From: F1-120-MAGs238 sp964484185
GTDB taxonomy: Bacteria; Planctomycetota; Phycisphaerae; Phycisphaerales; UBA1924
Direction of reading: 5' to 3'
Assembly (NCBI GenBank): GCA_964484185.1
Contig: CAZAEQ010000003.1
Coordinates: 62,001-126,000 of the forward strand
Length of the DNA stretch: 64,000 bases
Within the stretch, counting starts at the first letter, position 1. Each line of letters opens with the position of its first letter. Shown here piece after piece: positions 8,846-18,947 of this stretch. A model generated the notes under the pieces. It saw only the letters and a program-made list of their open reading frames with translations, ran no database searches and was not told the origin of the DNA. Made by a program: the position numbers and the translations under genes.

Positions 8846-9542
8846 GAATCGCATCGGCGACCAGCAGGTCAACCCGCGAATCAATATCAATCACATCGCC
8901 CTCGTTATTGATAATGCCGCGCCGAGTTTTTCCAAAGAACGCATGCGGCCCAGCAGTTACGCCGCTAACTTCGCCAAAAAGTGCAGCCTTCGTCACCGCA
9001 ATCACGCCGCCATCGGGCACAAACGCCGGCGGCAACTCTTGTCTGCGATAGACACCGTGATAGAGAACATCGCCTTCCCAAGGAGCAATGTTCCCAGACT
9101 CTGAAACCTTGACAGTCCACCACGGGTGATGCTTGCCAACCTTCGCATAACTCTGCACACTGTCACAGCCAGCAAGCTTCGCCAGCGAGCGTTCTGAAAG
9201 ATCTTTTGGGCGCACCGGAACATTGGCATACAAGATAACAATCGGCATCGAGTCATCATGCGGCCCAGTCACCATGTGTGCATGCCGCGCAGCGTCGTCA
9301 ATTGTCGCAGTATCAGTCGCCAGGTGCGAGGGCCGCCGAAGTCCCTCGACTCCCATCTGGCTTGCAACTTGAAGTGCCATCGGATCATCTGATGAGACAA
9401 TCACACGTCCAATCGATGCAGTATTCAGTGCGTGTTCAATCGTCCAGGCAATGCAGGGCCGACCGCCAACCGTCGCAGTGTTCTTGCCCGGCACACCTTT
9501 GCTGCCGCCGCGTGCGAGAATAATGGCAAGTGCTTTGGGCAT
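8832..9542 (-). CDS. CMP-sugar synthetase (acylneuraminate/pseudaminate cytidylyltransferase family)
   Basis: This 236-residue protein has the family signature at its start, AIILARGGSKGVPGKN, which binds CTP, followed by GRPCIAWTIEHAL and VIVSSDD. The enzyme activates a nonulosonic acid (sialic, pseudaminic or legionaminic) as the CMP form for transfer. Sequence alone does not tell which sugar. It starts 3 bases after the stop of the Maf-type gene, and a flagellin gene is at 30.9 kb, so flagellin glycosylation is the likely role (PseF/NeuA-like). No nonulosonate synthase gene is in the window. Confidence 0.85.
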   Translation of the reverse strand: MPKALAIILARGGSKGVPGKNTATVGGRPCIAWTIEHALNTASIGRVIVSSDDPMALQVASQMGVEGLRRPSHLATDTATIDDAARHAHMVTGPHDDSMPIVILYANVPVRPKDLSERSLAKLAGCDSVQSYAKVGKHHPWWTVKVSESGNIAPWEGDVLYHGVYRRQELPPAFVPDGGVIAVTKAALFGEVSGVTAGPHAFFGKTRRGIINNEGDVIDIDSRVDLLVADAILSGR

Positions 9543-9545
9543 GAT

Positions 9546-12500
9546 TCAGCTCGCCGCCCGCAAGTTTGGATTCGTATCAATCGATGCCAAGTGTTGACGC
9601 CATAGCGAGAGCAGGCTCGAAGTCTTGAGCGACCCAAGCAGCTTCTCAGTTCCTTGAGTCGTCCAGCCAAACACCTGCGCATCAGCCTCAACACGAATCG
9701 AGGTCCGTGCCCGCGCTTCAAGCGCAAGCCGTGGCAAAGGCAACGGCTCAATCCGTTCGCCGCTGCGAGCAGCCGGCAAAGGATCGATCACACACGCCCC
9801 GGCATCCATCAGCCAGTGCTGGTAGAACGCATCGATATGTCCATATGCCGCATCACACCGCGTAATCCGCGGCACAATCCACTGCGAAAACAACCCGGCT
9901 ACATTGCGTGTCCGCCGCGACACAAGCTTGGTAACCGCCGCCTCCCGCGCAGCATCTTTGCCGGTCAACACAATCGAAATCACGTGTGCAGCAGAGCTCG
10001 CAAGCAGTTCGAGATCGCGAGCAGGATTGGGCAGGCTCGTATACAGCTGCGTCGCCGCCATTCCCGCTTCATTCGCGGCGGCGAGCATGTGCATAACAGT
10101 GGGGTGGCTCAATGCATCAGCGCCAGTCGCCGCACCAAACGTCGCAGTCGTATGACTGAACGATTGGCCGCCGGCACGAAGTGCATGCTCAACAAATCCA
10201 GATTCAAGCATGAGTCCGGCAGCATCTACAACATTGAACTGAATATGCAGCGGAGCCGGGCAGTGTGCAGTAGAACTTGCAAGGGTCTTGGTCATCGCAT
10301 CGCCAGTGAGTGTGGCGGCAGGCGCAAGTACGGAAATCGCGTGCGCTGAGTCTGCGATGCAGCGAATTCCAAGATCGCGCAATTCCGGCGAAATGTGAAT
10401 ACACGCGTTTTTGCCAAGCGCATCAAGCTGTGGTGCAACAGGGAGGAAGCCAAGCAGGCCGCCGATTGAGGCGAAAACGCCCGCGCCTGCGCCAGAGTCC
10501 GCCATTTCGTGGACCAGCACAGCATCGAGCAAGCACGGGCCGATACCAGGAGGCGCCGGTGCAAACGTGAGCCGGTTCATATCAGGCCGTTCGCGGTAGC
10601 GTGCAACGACTGCATCGCAAAGACCGGGATCGATCAGAGTCCAGTCGCCGCCGATCGGGAGAATTGCATCTACACCAAGTTCACGGAGATAAGGCGAAGC
10701 AACGGCGGGGTGGAGCACTTCATCCCAGGCAGTGAGCGATGCCAGCCCGCCGCGCCAGGATGAGCGATTCCAGAGACGCGAAGCCCGAAGCCCTTGTACG
10801 CGGCCGCGCATGATGGCAGAATCAGCCCGCGCAAAGGTGAGAGTTGGAGAATCGGCGAGATCTGCGATCTGCGAAGCGCGGGCGGGATTGTCTGAGAGAA
10901 CCAGAATGCCATCGATCTCTTTGGATTGGCGAAGCCGGTCGATCGTGGCGCGAAGCAGCGAACGGCTTGTGCCAAATGGTGTGTCGAGCGAGCGACTGAT
11001 TCCAAGGCCACTTTGCTCAAGATCCGCCGCGACAACCGCCCAGACTTTGCGGCGAAGTGCACTTGGATCATCAAGGCCCGCAGAGCGATACGTTGATGCA
11101 GTGGGAGCCGGATCGCGCGTGATGCGCGGCGCACCCGCAAGCATGTTCAGACATTCATCGAGCAAACGCCCCATCTGGTCCGCGGCATCGGCAACCCAGG
11201 ACACATTGGTCTGATCGCGCTCAAGTTCAAGCTTCTGGCGTTCGAGACCTGAAAGACCTTGTGCAACTGCCATCGCCCGATCGCTACGGAACCGGTTGAG
11301 TGTTCCAGCCTGATTGATGATGTGCGTCATCGCGTAGGCAGTTGTGAGTTTTGTGACGTTGGCGCGCAGGTCATAGAGCCGCGTGATAATTTGATTGACG
11401 CGATTCTGGTCGTTTTGGCGTGTGATTGCTTCGCTGAGCAGTTCGTGAGCCTGACGGGAATACGCCGCGATTCTCGAGCAATCTTCGCGGGTGCGCGAGA
11501 TGTGACGTTTGAGAGAGTCGATGTGAGAAGACTGCCGCGGCGCGGCTGTTGGAAGTTTGAGCGGCGCGAGATCTTTGAATGAATCAAGCACTTCTGCCAA
11601 AGGTTGCAGAATGGTGTGAGCTTTCTTGACGCCGCCCTGGGTGGCATCGATTGTGGTGAGACCTTTGGCGACATCGGCTTTGAAGTCGCGCTCGAACTGC
11701 ATCAGATAGGTGGACATCTGCTCATCGGTGTATATCTGGCGGCCTAAGACATCTTCACGTTTGGAAAGCAGTTTGCCAAAGCGCAGAATGCGTTCGAGTT
11801 CGAGCATTTCCAACGTGCGGAACTCGCTGAGCTCGCTGGCCCAGACATCGTGGATCGCTGCGCCTGCGCCGTAGTACTGACCATCGGTGAAGCCGAGGTC
11901 TTGACCCGTGAGAACTACTGGCTCGCAGCCCAGGTGGCGAGCAAAGTAGTAGGCAAGGTGGGCAACTGTGCCGCCGGAAGGCAGCGTGCCCATGTCGCGT
12001 TTGAATGTGTCGCCAAGCAATGTGTCGAGCCAGCCATCTGCGGGACAGCGGATCTGGCCGGGGAATGCCTGCAAGATCGCGGGGTTGGCTTTGGGTTCAC
12101 AGATGAGCGTGATGCCTTCGACATCTTGCGCGGTGAGGCCTTCGTAGAAGCGGCGGCTGATTTCGTGATAGTCCAGCGCGGTGACGAAGTGCGGGCGGAT
12201 GCCTTTTGCGAGTAGCTGCTTGAGGACTGTTTGAACAGCGATAATGACAAACCGATCGCGGACACCTGGCTGCGCGAGCAGGTCGATGGTGCGTTTCAAA
12301 CTTGGTCCGGCTGCGACGACAATTGCGGGGCGACCCTTGGTGGCATCGGCGAGGTCTTTCACGCCGGGGACGCTGGTGTAGTGATCGAGGTTTTGTAAGA
12401 GGTTGCGGAGCGTGATATCTGTCTGCACCAATGTCGTGACGATACTGGTCCGGAGTGTGCGCATGACGCTCGCGACAGTGGCGCCCATGGTCTGGGCTGA

Positions 12501-13052
12501 ATCTCCCAGACGTGCGCGGCTGGGCGGGTGATCGAGGATTTTCACACCAAGTGCAAGCAGACCTTCGACACCAGTCGTGAGTGACGACATCGCAGTGGAA
12601 TCGGCCGGATCGTGCAGGATGGCGACGTTTGAGTTTTCGAGTGTCTCTACGAAGTCGATGCGTTCCATGACTGCGCGGAGGAGCGGCAGGTCGGGCTCAT
12701 AGACAAAAATGATGCCGGTCCGCTTCATGCGTTTTGCTAGTGCGGCGACGTGATAGCCCGCGGCGAAACCCATGATCACCACGCCTGCTCTGGTTTCGAG
12801 TGGAATGTTGGCGGTGAGCTTTTCGGCTTCTTCGATGGGGCGGCGGCGGCTGGCCATCTGGATTCCGGTCTGGCCCAGGAGCAATGTCGGGACGCCATCA
12901 TCGGTCATGACAAATGCGGCATCGGGGCGCGGTTCGGTGATGCGGAGCTGTTCGACCAGCGCTTTGGAGGTTCGAGCCAGAGCGCAGAGATTGCGCTCCA
13001 GGAGTTGCGGGCAGGGTTGGGGGACGACGGAGTATTTTTGGTCGGTGCGCAC
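9546..13052 (-). CDS. Maf-type flagellin glycosyltransferase fused to a long C-terminal region
   Basis: This is a 1168-residue protein with a GTG start at 13052 and AAGGGAG just upstream. The N-terminal ~500 residues match motility-associated factor (Maf, DUF115/MptE-like): VVIMGFAAGYH, IFVYEPD, the signature IVVAAGPSLKRTIDLL (about 244-259), PHFVTALDYHE and LTGQDLGF. Maf proteins transfer nonulosonic acids to flagellin. The C-terminal half (from about 685) first resembles an NTP-transferase/cytidylyltransferase fold. From about 935 it resembles a radical-SAM/SPASM-like layout but lacks the CxxxCxxC cluster. That reading of the C-terminal half is inference. The gene sits between an aminotransferase and a CMP-sugar synthetase gene. 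Confidence 0.8.
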   Translation of the reverse strand: MRTDQKYSVVPQPCPQLLERNLCALARTSKALVEQLRITEPRPDAAFVMTDDGVPTLLLGQTGIQMASRRRPIEEAEKLTANIPLETRAGVVIMGFAAGYHVAALAKRMKRTGIIFVYEPDLPLLRAVMERIDFVETLENSNVAILHDPADSTAMSSLTTGVEGLLALGVKILDHPPSRARLGDSAQTMGATVASVMRTLRTSIVTTLVQTDITLRNLLQNLDHYTSVPGVKDLADATKGRPAIVVAAGPSLKRTIDLLAQPGVRDRFVIIAVQTVLKQLLAKGIRPHFVTALDYHEISRRFYEGLTAQDVEGITLICEPKANPAILQAFPGQIRCPADGWLDTLLGDTFKRDMGTLPSGGTVAHLAYYFARHLGCEPVVLTGQDLGFTDGQYYGAGAAIHDVWASELSEFRTLEMLELERILRFGKLLSKREDVLGRQIYTDEQMSTYLMQFERDFKADVAKGLTTIDATQGGVKKAHTILQPLAEVLDSFKDLAPLKLPTAAPRQSSHIDSLKRHISRTREDCSRIAAYSRQAHELLSEAITRQNDQNRVNQIITRLYDLRANVTKLTTAYAMTHIINQAGTLNRFRSDRAMAVAQGLSGLERQKLELERDQTNVSWVADAADQMGRLLDECLNMLAGAPRITRDPAPTASTYRSAGLDDPSALRRKVWAVVAADLEQSGLGISRSLDTPFGTSRSLLRATIDRLRQSKEIDGILVLSDNPARASQIADLADSPTLTFARADSAIMRGRVQGLRASRLWNRSSWRGGLASLTAWDEVLHPAVASPYLRELGVDAILPIGGDWTLIDPGLCDAVVARYRERPDMNRLTFAPAPPGIGPCLLDAVLVHEMADSGAGAGVFASIGGLLGFLPVAPQLDALGKNACIHISPELRDLGIRCIADSAHAISVLAPAATLTGDAMTKTLASSTAHCPAPLHIQFNVVDAAGLMLESGFVEHALRAGGQSFSHTTATFGAATGADALSHPTVMHMLAAANEAGMAATQLYTSLPNPARDLELLASSAAHVISIVLTGKDAAREAAVTKLVSRRTRNVAGLFSQWIVPRITRCDAAYGHIDAFYQHWLMDAGACVIDPLPAARSGERIEPLPLPRLALEARARTSIRVEADAQVFGWTTQGTEKLLGSLKTSSLLSLWRQHLASIDTNPNLRAAS

Positions 13053-13114
13053 GGCTCCCTTAGATCGGGCAATTGACCTGTTTTACTGGAAGTTCCTTCG
13101 ATTGACGCGGTTTC

Positions 13115-14392
13115 TTACCGGTTCATTGTTGACGTGCCCGCCTTCGCAATGGCGTCGGCATGCATCAGTACTTTTTCGAACGCGGCGGCATATTGGTCGA
13201 GGAGCGGGCGCGTGGCAAATGGAAAGGAAGGGAGCTTGAGCATGTCGTTGTTCGCGGCCTCTGTGCGTGGCAGCGCATCGGCGCGGTACTCCGGCAGATT
13301 CGCCACTCCTCGCATTGCAGGGATGGTTCGATACATCCCCTCGGTGAAAAGCGGCTGCTGGTGCACGAGCGGGTAGCGCGGGAAGCCAACCTCGCATCCC
13401 TCAGCCTTCAGGGCGTCGATCAGCCGATCGCGATCCAGTCCCCATCGCTTTGCGTCATAGCGCACGAGGAACTCGAAATAAACCCGGTTGATGTGCGGTG
13501 GGGATTGGAATGTGTGAAACCCAAGTTTCTCGAGCCGCTCAGAAAGATACAGAATGTTCTCATTCCGGCGGGCGTTTCGTTCATCAAGATGCTTGAACTG
13601 CGTGCGCGCGACTGCCGCGGAGAGGGGCGCCATGCGGGTCTTGATTCCAAAGGTTGTTCCGGCAAACCTTGCAGCAGGAGTGTTGAGTTCAAGGACTCGC
13701 ATCATGTCGCCCATGCATGTGGCTCGCTCGGCATATGTGTCGTCGTTGGTCAGGAGAATTCCGCCTTCGCCTGCCGGAGCTAACTTTGTTCCCTGAAGGC
13801 TGAAGACTGAGATATCTCCAAGTGTGCCGCACTTGCGGCCGCGCCACATCGCTCCATGCGCGTGCGAAGCATCTTCGATTATTTTCAAGCCATGTTTGTT
13901 CGCCAGCGCCTGCAGTTCTGTCATTCGGCTGGGCATGCCGAAGAGGTGGACGACGACCATGGCGCGGGTCCGCGCCGTGATCTTTCGCGCGGCATCCTCA
14001 GGGTCAAGGCCCATCCGATCTGGTTCGGTTTCACAGAATACAGGAATGAGCCCGCACCAGAGCATGGGAACGACCGAGGCCCAGAACGTCGCGGACGGTA
14101 CGAGCACTTCTGATCCCGGTTCCAGGCCCAGCGCAAAGAACGACGCAAGGAGCGCGGCCGTGCCGTTGCAGTGTGCCAGTGCATGACGCGAGCCGAAGTA
14201 TTTGCGGTAATCATCCTCTAGATGACGGGTGACCGGATGCGTTGACAGATCTCCATCACGCAGAACCGCCAGCACAGCCGCTTCATCCTCAGCCGTGATA
14301 AGCGGCCATCGATTTGCTTCACGGGCGTCCAACGTCACTGCTGGAGGTCCGCCGAGAATCGCTGGTTTGGTCGCGTTGATTGTGATGGTCAT
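13115..14392 (-). CDS. DegT/DnrJ/EryC1/StrS-family sugar aminotransferase
   Basis: This 425-residue PLP enzyme has HCNGTAALLASFFALGL (cofactor phosphate region), EVLVPSATFWASV, IIEDASHAHGA (Asp to the pyridine N) and the catalytic lysine in SLQGTKLAPAGEGG. The start at 14392 has AAAGGT upstream. Family members aminate keto-sugars; beside a CMP-sugar synthetase and a Maf protein, a PseC- or LegC-like role in nonulosonic acid synthesis is plausible. The sugar cannot be fixed from sequence. It starts 12 bases after glpD ends. Confidence 0.88.
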   Translation of the reverse strand: MTITINATKPAILGGPPAVTLDAREANRWPLITAEDEAAVLAVLRDGDLSTHPVTRHLEDDYRKYFGSRHALAHCNGTAALLASFFALGLEPGSEVLVPSATFWASVVPMLWCGLIPVFCETEPDRMGLDPEDAARKITARTRAMVVVHLFGMPSRMTELQALANKHGLKIIEDASHAHGAMWRGRKCGTLGDISVFSLQGTKLAPAGEGGILLTNDDTYAERATCMGDMMRVLELNTPAARFAGTTFGIKTRMAPLSAAVARTQFKHLDERNARRNENILYLSERLEKLGFHTFQSPPHINRVYFEFLVRYDAKRWGLDRDRLIDALKAEGCEVGFPRYPLVHQQPLFTEGMYRTIPAMRGVANLPEYRADALPRTEAANNDMLKLPSFPFATRPLLDQYAAAFEKVLMHADAIAKAGTSTMNR

Positions 14393-14404
14393 GACAAGTA
14401 CCTT

Positions 14405-15991
14405 TCATACTGAGGATGCGATGTATGCCTCGCGCCCGACTTCAACACCCGCCAGAACTTCGTCGAGGTGTGTGCGGACACTCGACTTGTACTGTTCCAG
14501 CTGCGCCGCCGCCGAGTCGCAATCGCCAAAGACTTCCGCGATGTCGAGCAACACCTGCTCATGCTCACCGAGAGCACCCAGACCCCCACGTGGAACCCAC
14601 TGGGCAATGTTGGTGCGGCGGCGGAGATAATCATCGAGAGTCCAGCACATCTCGTGTTCAGCGCACCACTGCGGAGTTGGAACGCGAGTGTCGAGCCCGG
14701 GAAACGCTGTGAGTATCGGGTCGTCGGAACTGTCGGGAGGCGAAGCTGTTTCATTTCTTCGGCCGAGTTCGCGTTCCAACAGTTGCGAGATCTCAGTTGC
14801 CAGTACCATGCAATCCGTGATTTTGCCGCCAAAAGCGCTGATCCAGGGCACATGTTCATCGCGATATATGCGTGAGCGGCGAGCGATGCCCAGCGTGCAG
14901 GCTCTCGATTCGTCGCCGCGGCGAACAGCCAGTGGACGGATACCTGTTCGGATCGAAACAATGTCTTCGGGCCCGACAGGGACGGCGAGGTTGCGATTCA
15001 GTTCATTGAGCAATGCGTGCACATCGTGGGCGTTGGCGCGGAACCCTGCTTTGGCGCAATCCACCTGAGTCTCGGTTGACCCCCACAGGCCGATGGGACC
15101 CCAAGGGAGGAGGACCATGCTGTCATTGTTGTGGTGAGTGTTGAAGACGAGTGGCATGGTGAGAGAAGGGTCGCGCCGGATTCCGATCGAGACACCCTTG
15201 CTCAGTACGTGGCGGTATGGCGTGCGATGACCAAACCGTTCGTTGATGGCATCGGTCCAGATGCCGGCGGCGTTGACGACACAGCGGGCTCGAATTGCGG
15301 TAGTGTGACCCAGAAGCGAATCGTTCACGTTGAGTCGCCAGTACCGATTCGACTGGTCGTATTCACCGTCGTGGAGTGAGCAGTAGTTGAGCGGAACGCG
15401 GGTCTGGCCTCGGCCATCGAGCACCCAACGCAGTACGAAGCGAGCATCGGAGTGTCGCAGTGCGGCATCTTCATAGATGAACGATTCGGTGAGGGCTTCG
15501 GTGCGAAGAAAGGATTGCTCGGGAAAGATTCCTTCGCGGCGCGGGCGTTGACGTCGTCCGCCGCCGCACAACCAATAGAAATGCATCGCCGCCGAAATGA
15601 GCAGGTTTGGTTGATCGCTGCTGGTGTGGGGCAGGTATCGATACAAAGCTGGACGTACCCAGTCGCGATGCTCGTTAATCAAACGGTCGCGGGCGCGGCA
15701 GAGGCGAAGAACGGTGCGGAGGTCCCAGTGGCGGAGATACAGGAGGCCGCCCCAGATCATCATCGCGGAGGTCTGGCTGGTGCCGCTGGCGAAGTCACCT
15801 TTTTCCAGCATCACCACCGAGTAGCCGCGACGGCCCAATTCGTGGTAGACACTCGCGCCATTGATTCCGCCGCCGACCACGGCGACGTCGAAAACCATTT
15901 TTTCGACAGCAGGCCACGCCGCCCGGCGGCGCTCCAGTTGTGCGATACTGCCGCCGCTTACGGACATGTTGGGAGATCGGAATGACTTCAC
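14405..15991 (-). CDS. glpD: FAD-dependent glycerol-3-phosphate dehydrogenase
   Basis: This 528-residue protein has an N-terminal FAD-binding motif VFDVAVVGGGINGASV and GlpD features: ALTESFIYEDAALRHSDARFV, VVNAAGIWTDAI and SAFGGKITDCMVLA. It oxidises glycerol-3-phosphate to DHAP at the inner membrane, passing electrons to quinone. The longest start is GTG at 15991; ATG at 15967 is an alternative and neither has a clear ribosome-binding site. Its place between clpB and an aminotransferase gene is unexpected, as no glpK or glpF is present. Confidence 0.85.
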   Translation of the reverse strand: MKSFRSPNMSVSGGSIAQLERRRAAWPAVEKMVFDVAVVGGGINGASVYHELGRRGYSVVMLEKGDFASGTSQTSAMMIWGGLLYLRHWDLRTVLRLCRARDRLINEHRDWVRPALYRYLPHTSSDQPNLLISAAMHFYWLCGGGRRQRPRREGIFPEQSFLRTEALTESFIYEDAALRHSDARFVLRWVLDGRGQTRVPLNYCSLHDGEYDQSNRYWRLNVNDSLLGHTTAIRARCVVNAAGIWTDAINERFGHRTPYRHVLSKGVSIGIRRDPSLTMPLVFNTHHNNDSMVLLPWGPIGLWGSTETQVDCAKAGFRANAHDVHALLNELNRNLAVPVGPEDIVSIRTGIRPLAVRRGDESRACTLGIARRSRIYRDEHVPWISAFGGKITDCMVLATEISQLLERELGRRNETASPPDSSDDPILTAFPGLDTRVPTPQWCAEHEMCWTLDDYLRRRTNIAQWVPRGGLGALGEHEQVLLDIAEVFGDCDSAAAQLEQYKSSVRTHLDEVLAGVEVGREAYIASSV

Positions 15992-16012
15992 GCGAAAAGA
16001 ACCCTAGGGCAC

Positions 16013-18676
16013 TTATGTGAGTGAACTTGTGGGCGAAGGTGCGACAGCGCGGTCGAAGGAGATTGTGCCGCTGGGGGCCGAGACTTTGATGTTGTCGCCG
16101 GGTCCGAACTTGCCTTCGATGATTCTGGATGCGAGCGGATTTTCGATGCGGTGCTGGATGGCGCGCTTGAGGGGGCGTGCGCCGTAGGCTGGGTCCCAGC
16201 CTTCCGCGGCGATAAGTTCCTTTGCTTCCTGCGAAAGTTCGAGAGTCATTTCGCGCTCGGCGAGGCGTTTGCGGAGGCGGCCGAGTTGGATTTCGGTGAT
16301 GAAGCCGAGGTTTTCTTTTTTGAGCTGGTGGAAGACCACTGTCTCATCGATGCGGTTGAGAAGTTCGGGGCGGAAGAATGGGTTGCCGGTTCCGCCGGGG
16401 CCGCGGCGGACGAGTTCCATGACTGCCGCTTCGATTTCCCAATCCTCAGCGCCGTTGGCGGTCATCTCGGTGATTTGCTGACTGCCCAGGTTGCTGGTCA
16501 TGACGATGATCGAATTTTTGAAATCGACAGTGCGGCCCTGGCCATCGGTGAGGCGGCCATCATCGAGAACCTGGAGAAGGACGTTGAAGACTTCGGGGTG
16601 AGCTTTTTCGATTTCGTCGAGGAGGATGACGCAGTATGGGCGGCGGCGGACGGCTTCGGTGAGGACGCCGCCTTCTTCGTAGCCGACGTAGCCGGGAGGC
16701 GCGCCGATCATGCGTGCGACGGAATGCTTTTCGCCAAACTCAGACATGTCGATACGGACCATCGCTTCTTCAGTGTCGAAGAGGAATTCGGCGAGAGCTT
16801 TGCAAGTTTCGGTTTTGCCGACGCCGGTCGGGCCAAGGAATAGGAAACTGCCGATGGGACGATTGGGATCGCCAAGTCCAGCGCGTGAGCGGCGGACAGC
16901 ATCGGAGACTGCGCGGAGCGCGTGCATCTGACCGATGACGCGCTGCGCGAGATTGTCTTCCATGCGCGCGAGTTTTTCTTTTTCGCCTTCGACGAGTTTG
17001 ACAACAGGGATGCCGGTCCAGCGAGCGACGATCTCAGCGATCATTTCGCTGTCGACTTCTTCTTTGACCATGGCGTTGCCCTGGGCAGCGCGAGCGGCAA
17101 GAGTTGACTCTGCGCCAGCGAGGCTCTTTTCCAATTCGCGCATGTCGCTGTAGCGAATGCGGGCAGCACCTTCGAGGTCGCCCTTGCGTTGGGCTTGTTC
17201 GAGTTCAGACTGTTTGGAATCTATCTGGCGCTTGAGGTCTTTGACTTGATCGAGCTCTTTCTTTTCTTCCTGCCAGCGGGCAGAAAGAGCGTGATTTTGC
17301 TCTTGAAGTTCGGCGAGTTCTCTCTCGATGCGATCGAGTTCGCGCTTCGACGTCGTGGCTTCTTTCTTGTCAGAAAGCTCCATTTTCAGGGCTTCTCGCT
17401 CTATTTCCAACTGCATGATTTTGCGGCGGAGCTCATCGAGTTCCAGTGGCATGGAATCGTTTTCGATGCGCAGGCGTGCCGCGGCTTCGTCCATGAGATC
17501 GATGGCTTTGTCGGGAAGGAAACGATCGGCGATGTAGCGGTGGCTGAGCGTGGCGGCGGCGACGAGCGCGCCATCCTGAATGCGGACACCGTGGTGTGCT
17601 TCGTAGCGCGGTTTGAGTCCGCGAAGAATCGCGATTGCTTCTTCGACGCCGGGTTGGTCAACCATGATGGGTTGGAAGCGACGTTCGAACGCGGCATCTT
17701 TTTCCACGTGCTTGCGATATTCATCGAGGGTGGTGGCACCGATGCAGCGAAGTTCGCCGCGGGCGAGGGCGGGTTTGAGCAGATTGCCGGCGCTGACTGC
17801 GCCTTCAGCGGCACCTGCGCCGATGATGGTGTGAAGTTCATCGATAAAGAGAATGATCTTGCCTTGGGCGGCGGAAGTTTCGCGGAGGACGCCTTTGAGG
17901 CGCTCTTCGAACTCGCCGCGGAATTTGGTGCCAGCCAGGAGCATGCCAACATCGAGGGCCATGATGCGGACATCTCGCATGCCTTCGGGGCAATCGCCGT
18001 TGACGATGCGAAGGGCGAGACCTTCGACGATGGCGGTCTTGCCAACGCCGGGTTCACCGATCAAGATCGGATTGTTCTTAGTGCGGCGCGAGAGGATCTG
18101 CATGCAGCGCCGAGTTTCTTCATCGCGACCGATGACAGGATCAAGCTTGCCGCTCTGCGCTTTGGCGGTGAGATCTATCGCGTATTTTTTCAGCGATTCA
18201 AAGTTGGCATCCTGATCCTGGTTTGTGAGATTTTCTACGCCGCTGGCTGCGCGAATGGCGCGGACGGCATCTTCGATGCGACGAGCTGACAAGCCGACGG
18301 TGGTGAGTACATCTTTTGCCTGACCGGAAACTTCGGCGAGCGCGATCAAGAGATGTTCAGTGGAGACGTACTGGTCTTCCATGTCTTTGGCTTTGATCTC
18401 AGCTTTGGCGAGCAGTTCAACTATGGGGCGGCCGGTGGACCCCGCGCCGCTGGAAGTTTTGGGAAGTGAGGCGAGAGCGGCGTCGACGAGCTTTGCGAGT
18501 TTGGGGGCATCGACCCCTGCTTTAGTAAGGATGCCGCCAGCGGGGCCATCTTTGTCATCGAGCATGGCGCCCAGGACGTGAAGCCCCAGAAGCTCAGGGT
18601 GCTGGCGACCGATCGCGGTGCGCTGGGCATCGGAGAGAGCTTGCTGGGCAGAGGATGTGAGTTTTTCCGGTCGCAT
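16013..18676 (-). CDS. clpB: ATP-dependent disaggregase ClpB
   Basis: This 887-residue AAA+ chaperone starts at ATG 18676 (MRPEKLTSSAQQALSDAQ); the open frame extends 186 codons upstream but that part is non-homologous. It has an N-terminal Clp repeat domain, a first AAA+ domain with Walker A GEPGVGKT, and the long coiled-coil M domain that separates ClpB from ClpA/ClpC. The second AAA+ domain has GPTGVGKT and VILLDEIEKAHPEV. It works with DnaK to rescue aggregated proteins. It heads a co-directional run through glpD to the CMP-sugar synthetase with gaps of 3-62 bases. No heat-shock promoter could be assigned. Confidence 0.95.
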   Translation of the reverse strand: MRPEKLTSSAQQALSDAQRTAIGRQHPELLGLHVLGAMLDDKDGPAGGILTKAGVDAPKLAKLVDAALASLPKTSSGAGSTGRPIVELLAKAEIKAKDMEDQYVSTEHLLIALAEVSGQAKDVLTTVGLSARRIEDAVRAIRAASGVENLTNQDQDANFESLKKYAIDLTAKAQSGKLDPVIGRDEETRRCMQILSRRTKNNPILIGEPGVGKTAIVEGLALRIVNGDCPEGMRDVRIMALDVGMLLAGTKFRGEFEERLKGVLRETSAAQGKIILFIDELHTIIGAGAAEGAVSAGNLLKPALARGELRCIGATTLDEYRKHVEKDAAFERRFQPIMVDQPGVEEAIAILRGLKPRYEAHHGVRIQDGALVAAATLSHRYIADRFLPDKAIDLMDEAAARLRIENDSMPLELDELRRKIMQLEIEREALKMELSDKKEATTSKRELDRIERELAELQEQNHALSARWQEEKKELDQVKDLKRQIDSKQSELEQAQRKGDLEGAARIRYSDMRELEKSLAGAESTLAARAAQGNAMVKEEVDSEMIAEIVARWTGIPVVKLVEGEKEKLARMEDNLAQRVIGQMHALRAVSDAVRRSRAGLGDPNRPIGSFLFLGPTGVGKTETCKALAEFLFDTEEAMVRIDMSEFGEKHSVARMIGAPPGYVGYEEGGVLTEAVRRRPYCVILLDEIEKAHPEVFNVLLQVLDDGRLTDGQGRTVDFKNSIIVMTSNLGSQQITEMTANGAEDWEIEAAVMELVRRGPGGTGNPFFRPELLNRIDETVVFHQLKKENLGFITEIQLGRLRKRLAEREMTLELSQEAKELIAAEGWDPAYGARPLKRAIQHRIENPLASRIIEGKFGPGDNIKVSAPSGTISFDRAVAPSPTSSLT

Positions 18677-18947
18677 GTCGGAAAGAGTGCAAGCCGCGTG
18701 CCAAGGCGGAAACGCGGTTTTTTGGGTTGTGGAGGGGGGTGTTAGGGGTGGCGGGGGTGACAGGGCGGGTTTGGGAGCGCAAAATGGCAGGTTTAGGATG
18801 AGGCTTGCGGTGGCCCAAGCTGCGATAGGTATTCGCGCACCAGGTTGGTAGTATCGGGTCGTGAAATAGTTGGATGCATCGCTCAGCTCGTTAGGAAATT
18901 CTGTAGGTGGACTTGACAGGCATTTTGGATTCCAGTAAGATTGCAGC

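Noticed and set aside
17189..18289. 366-residue frame on the plus strand
   Set aside because: It lies entirely antisense to clpB and mirrors its codons; the product is low-complexity in Phe, Ala and Asp with no motif.
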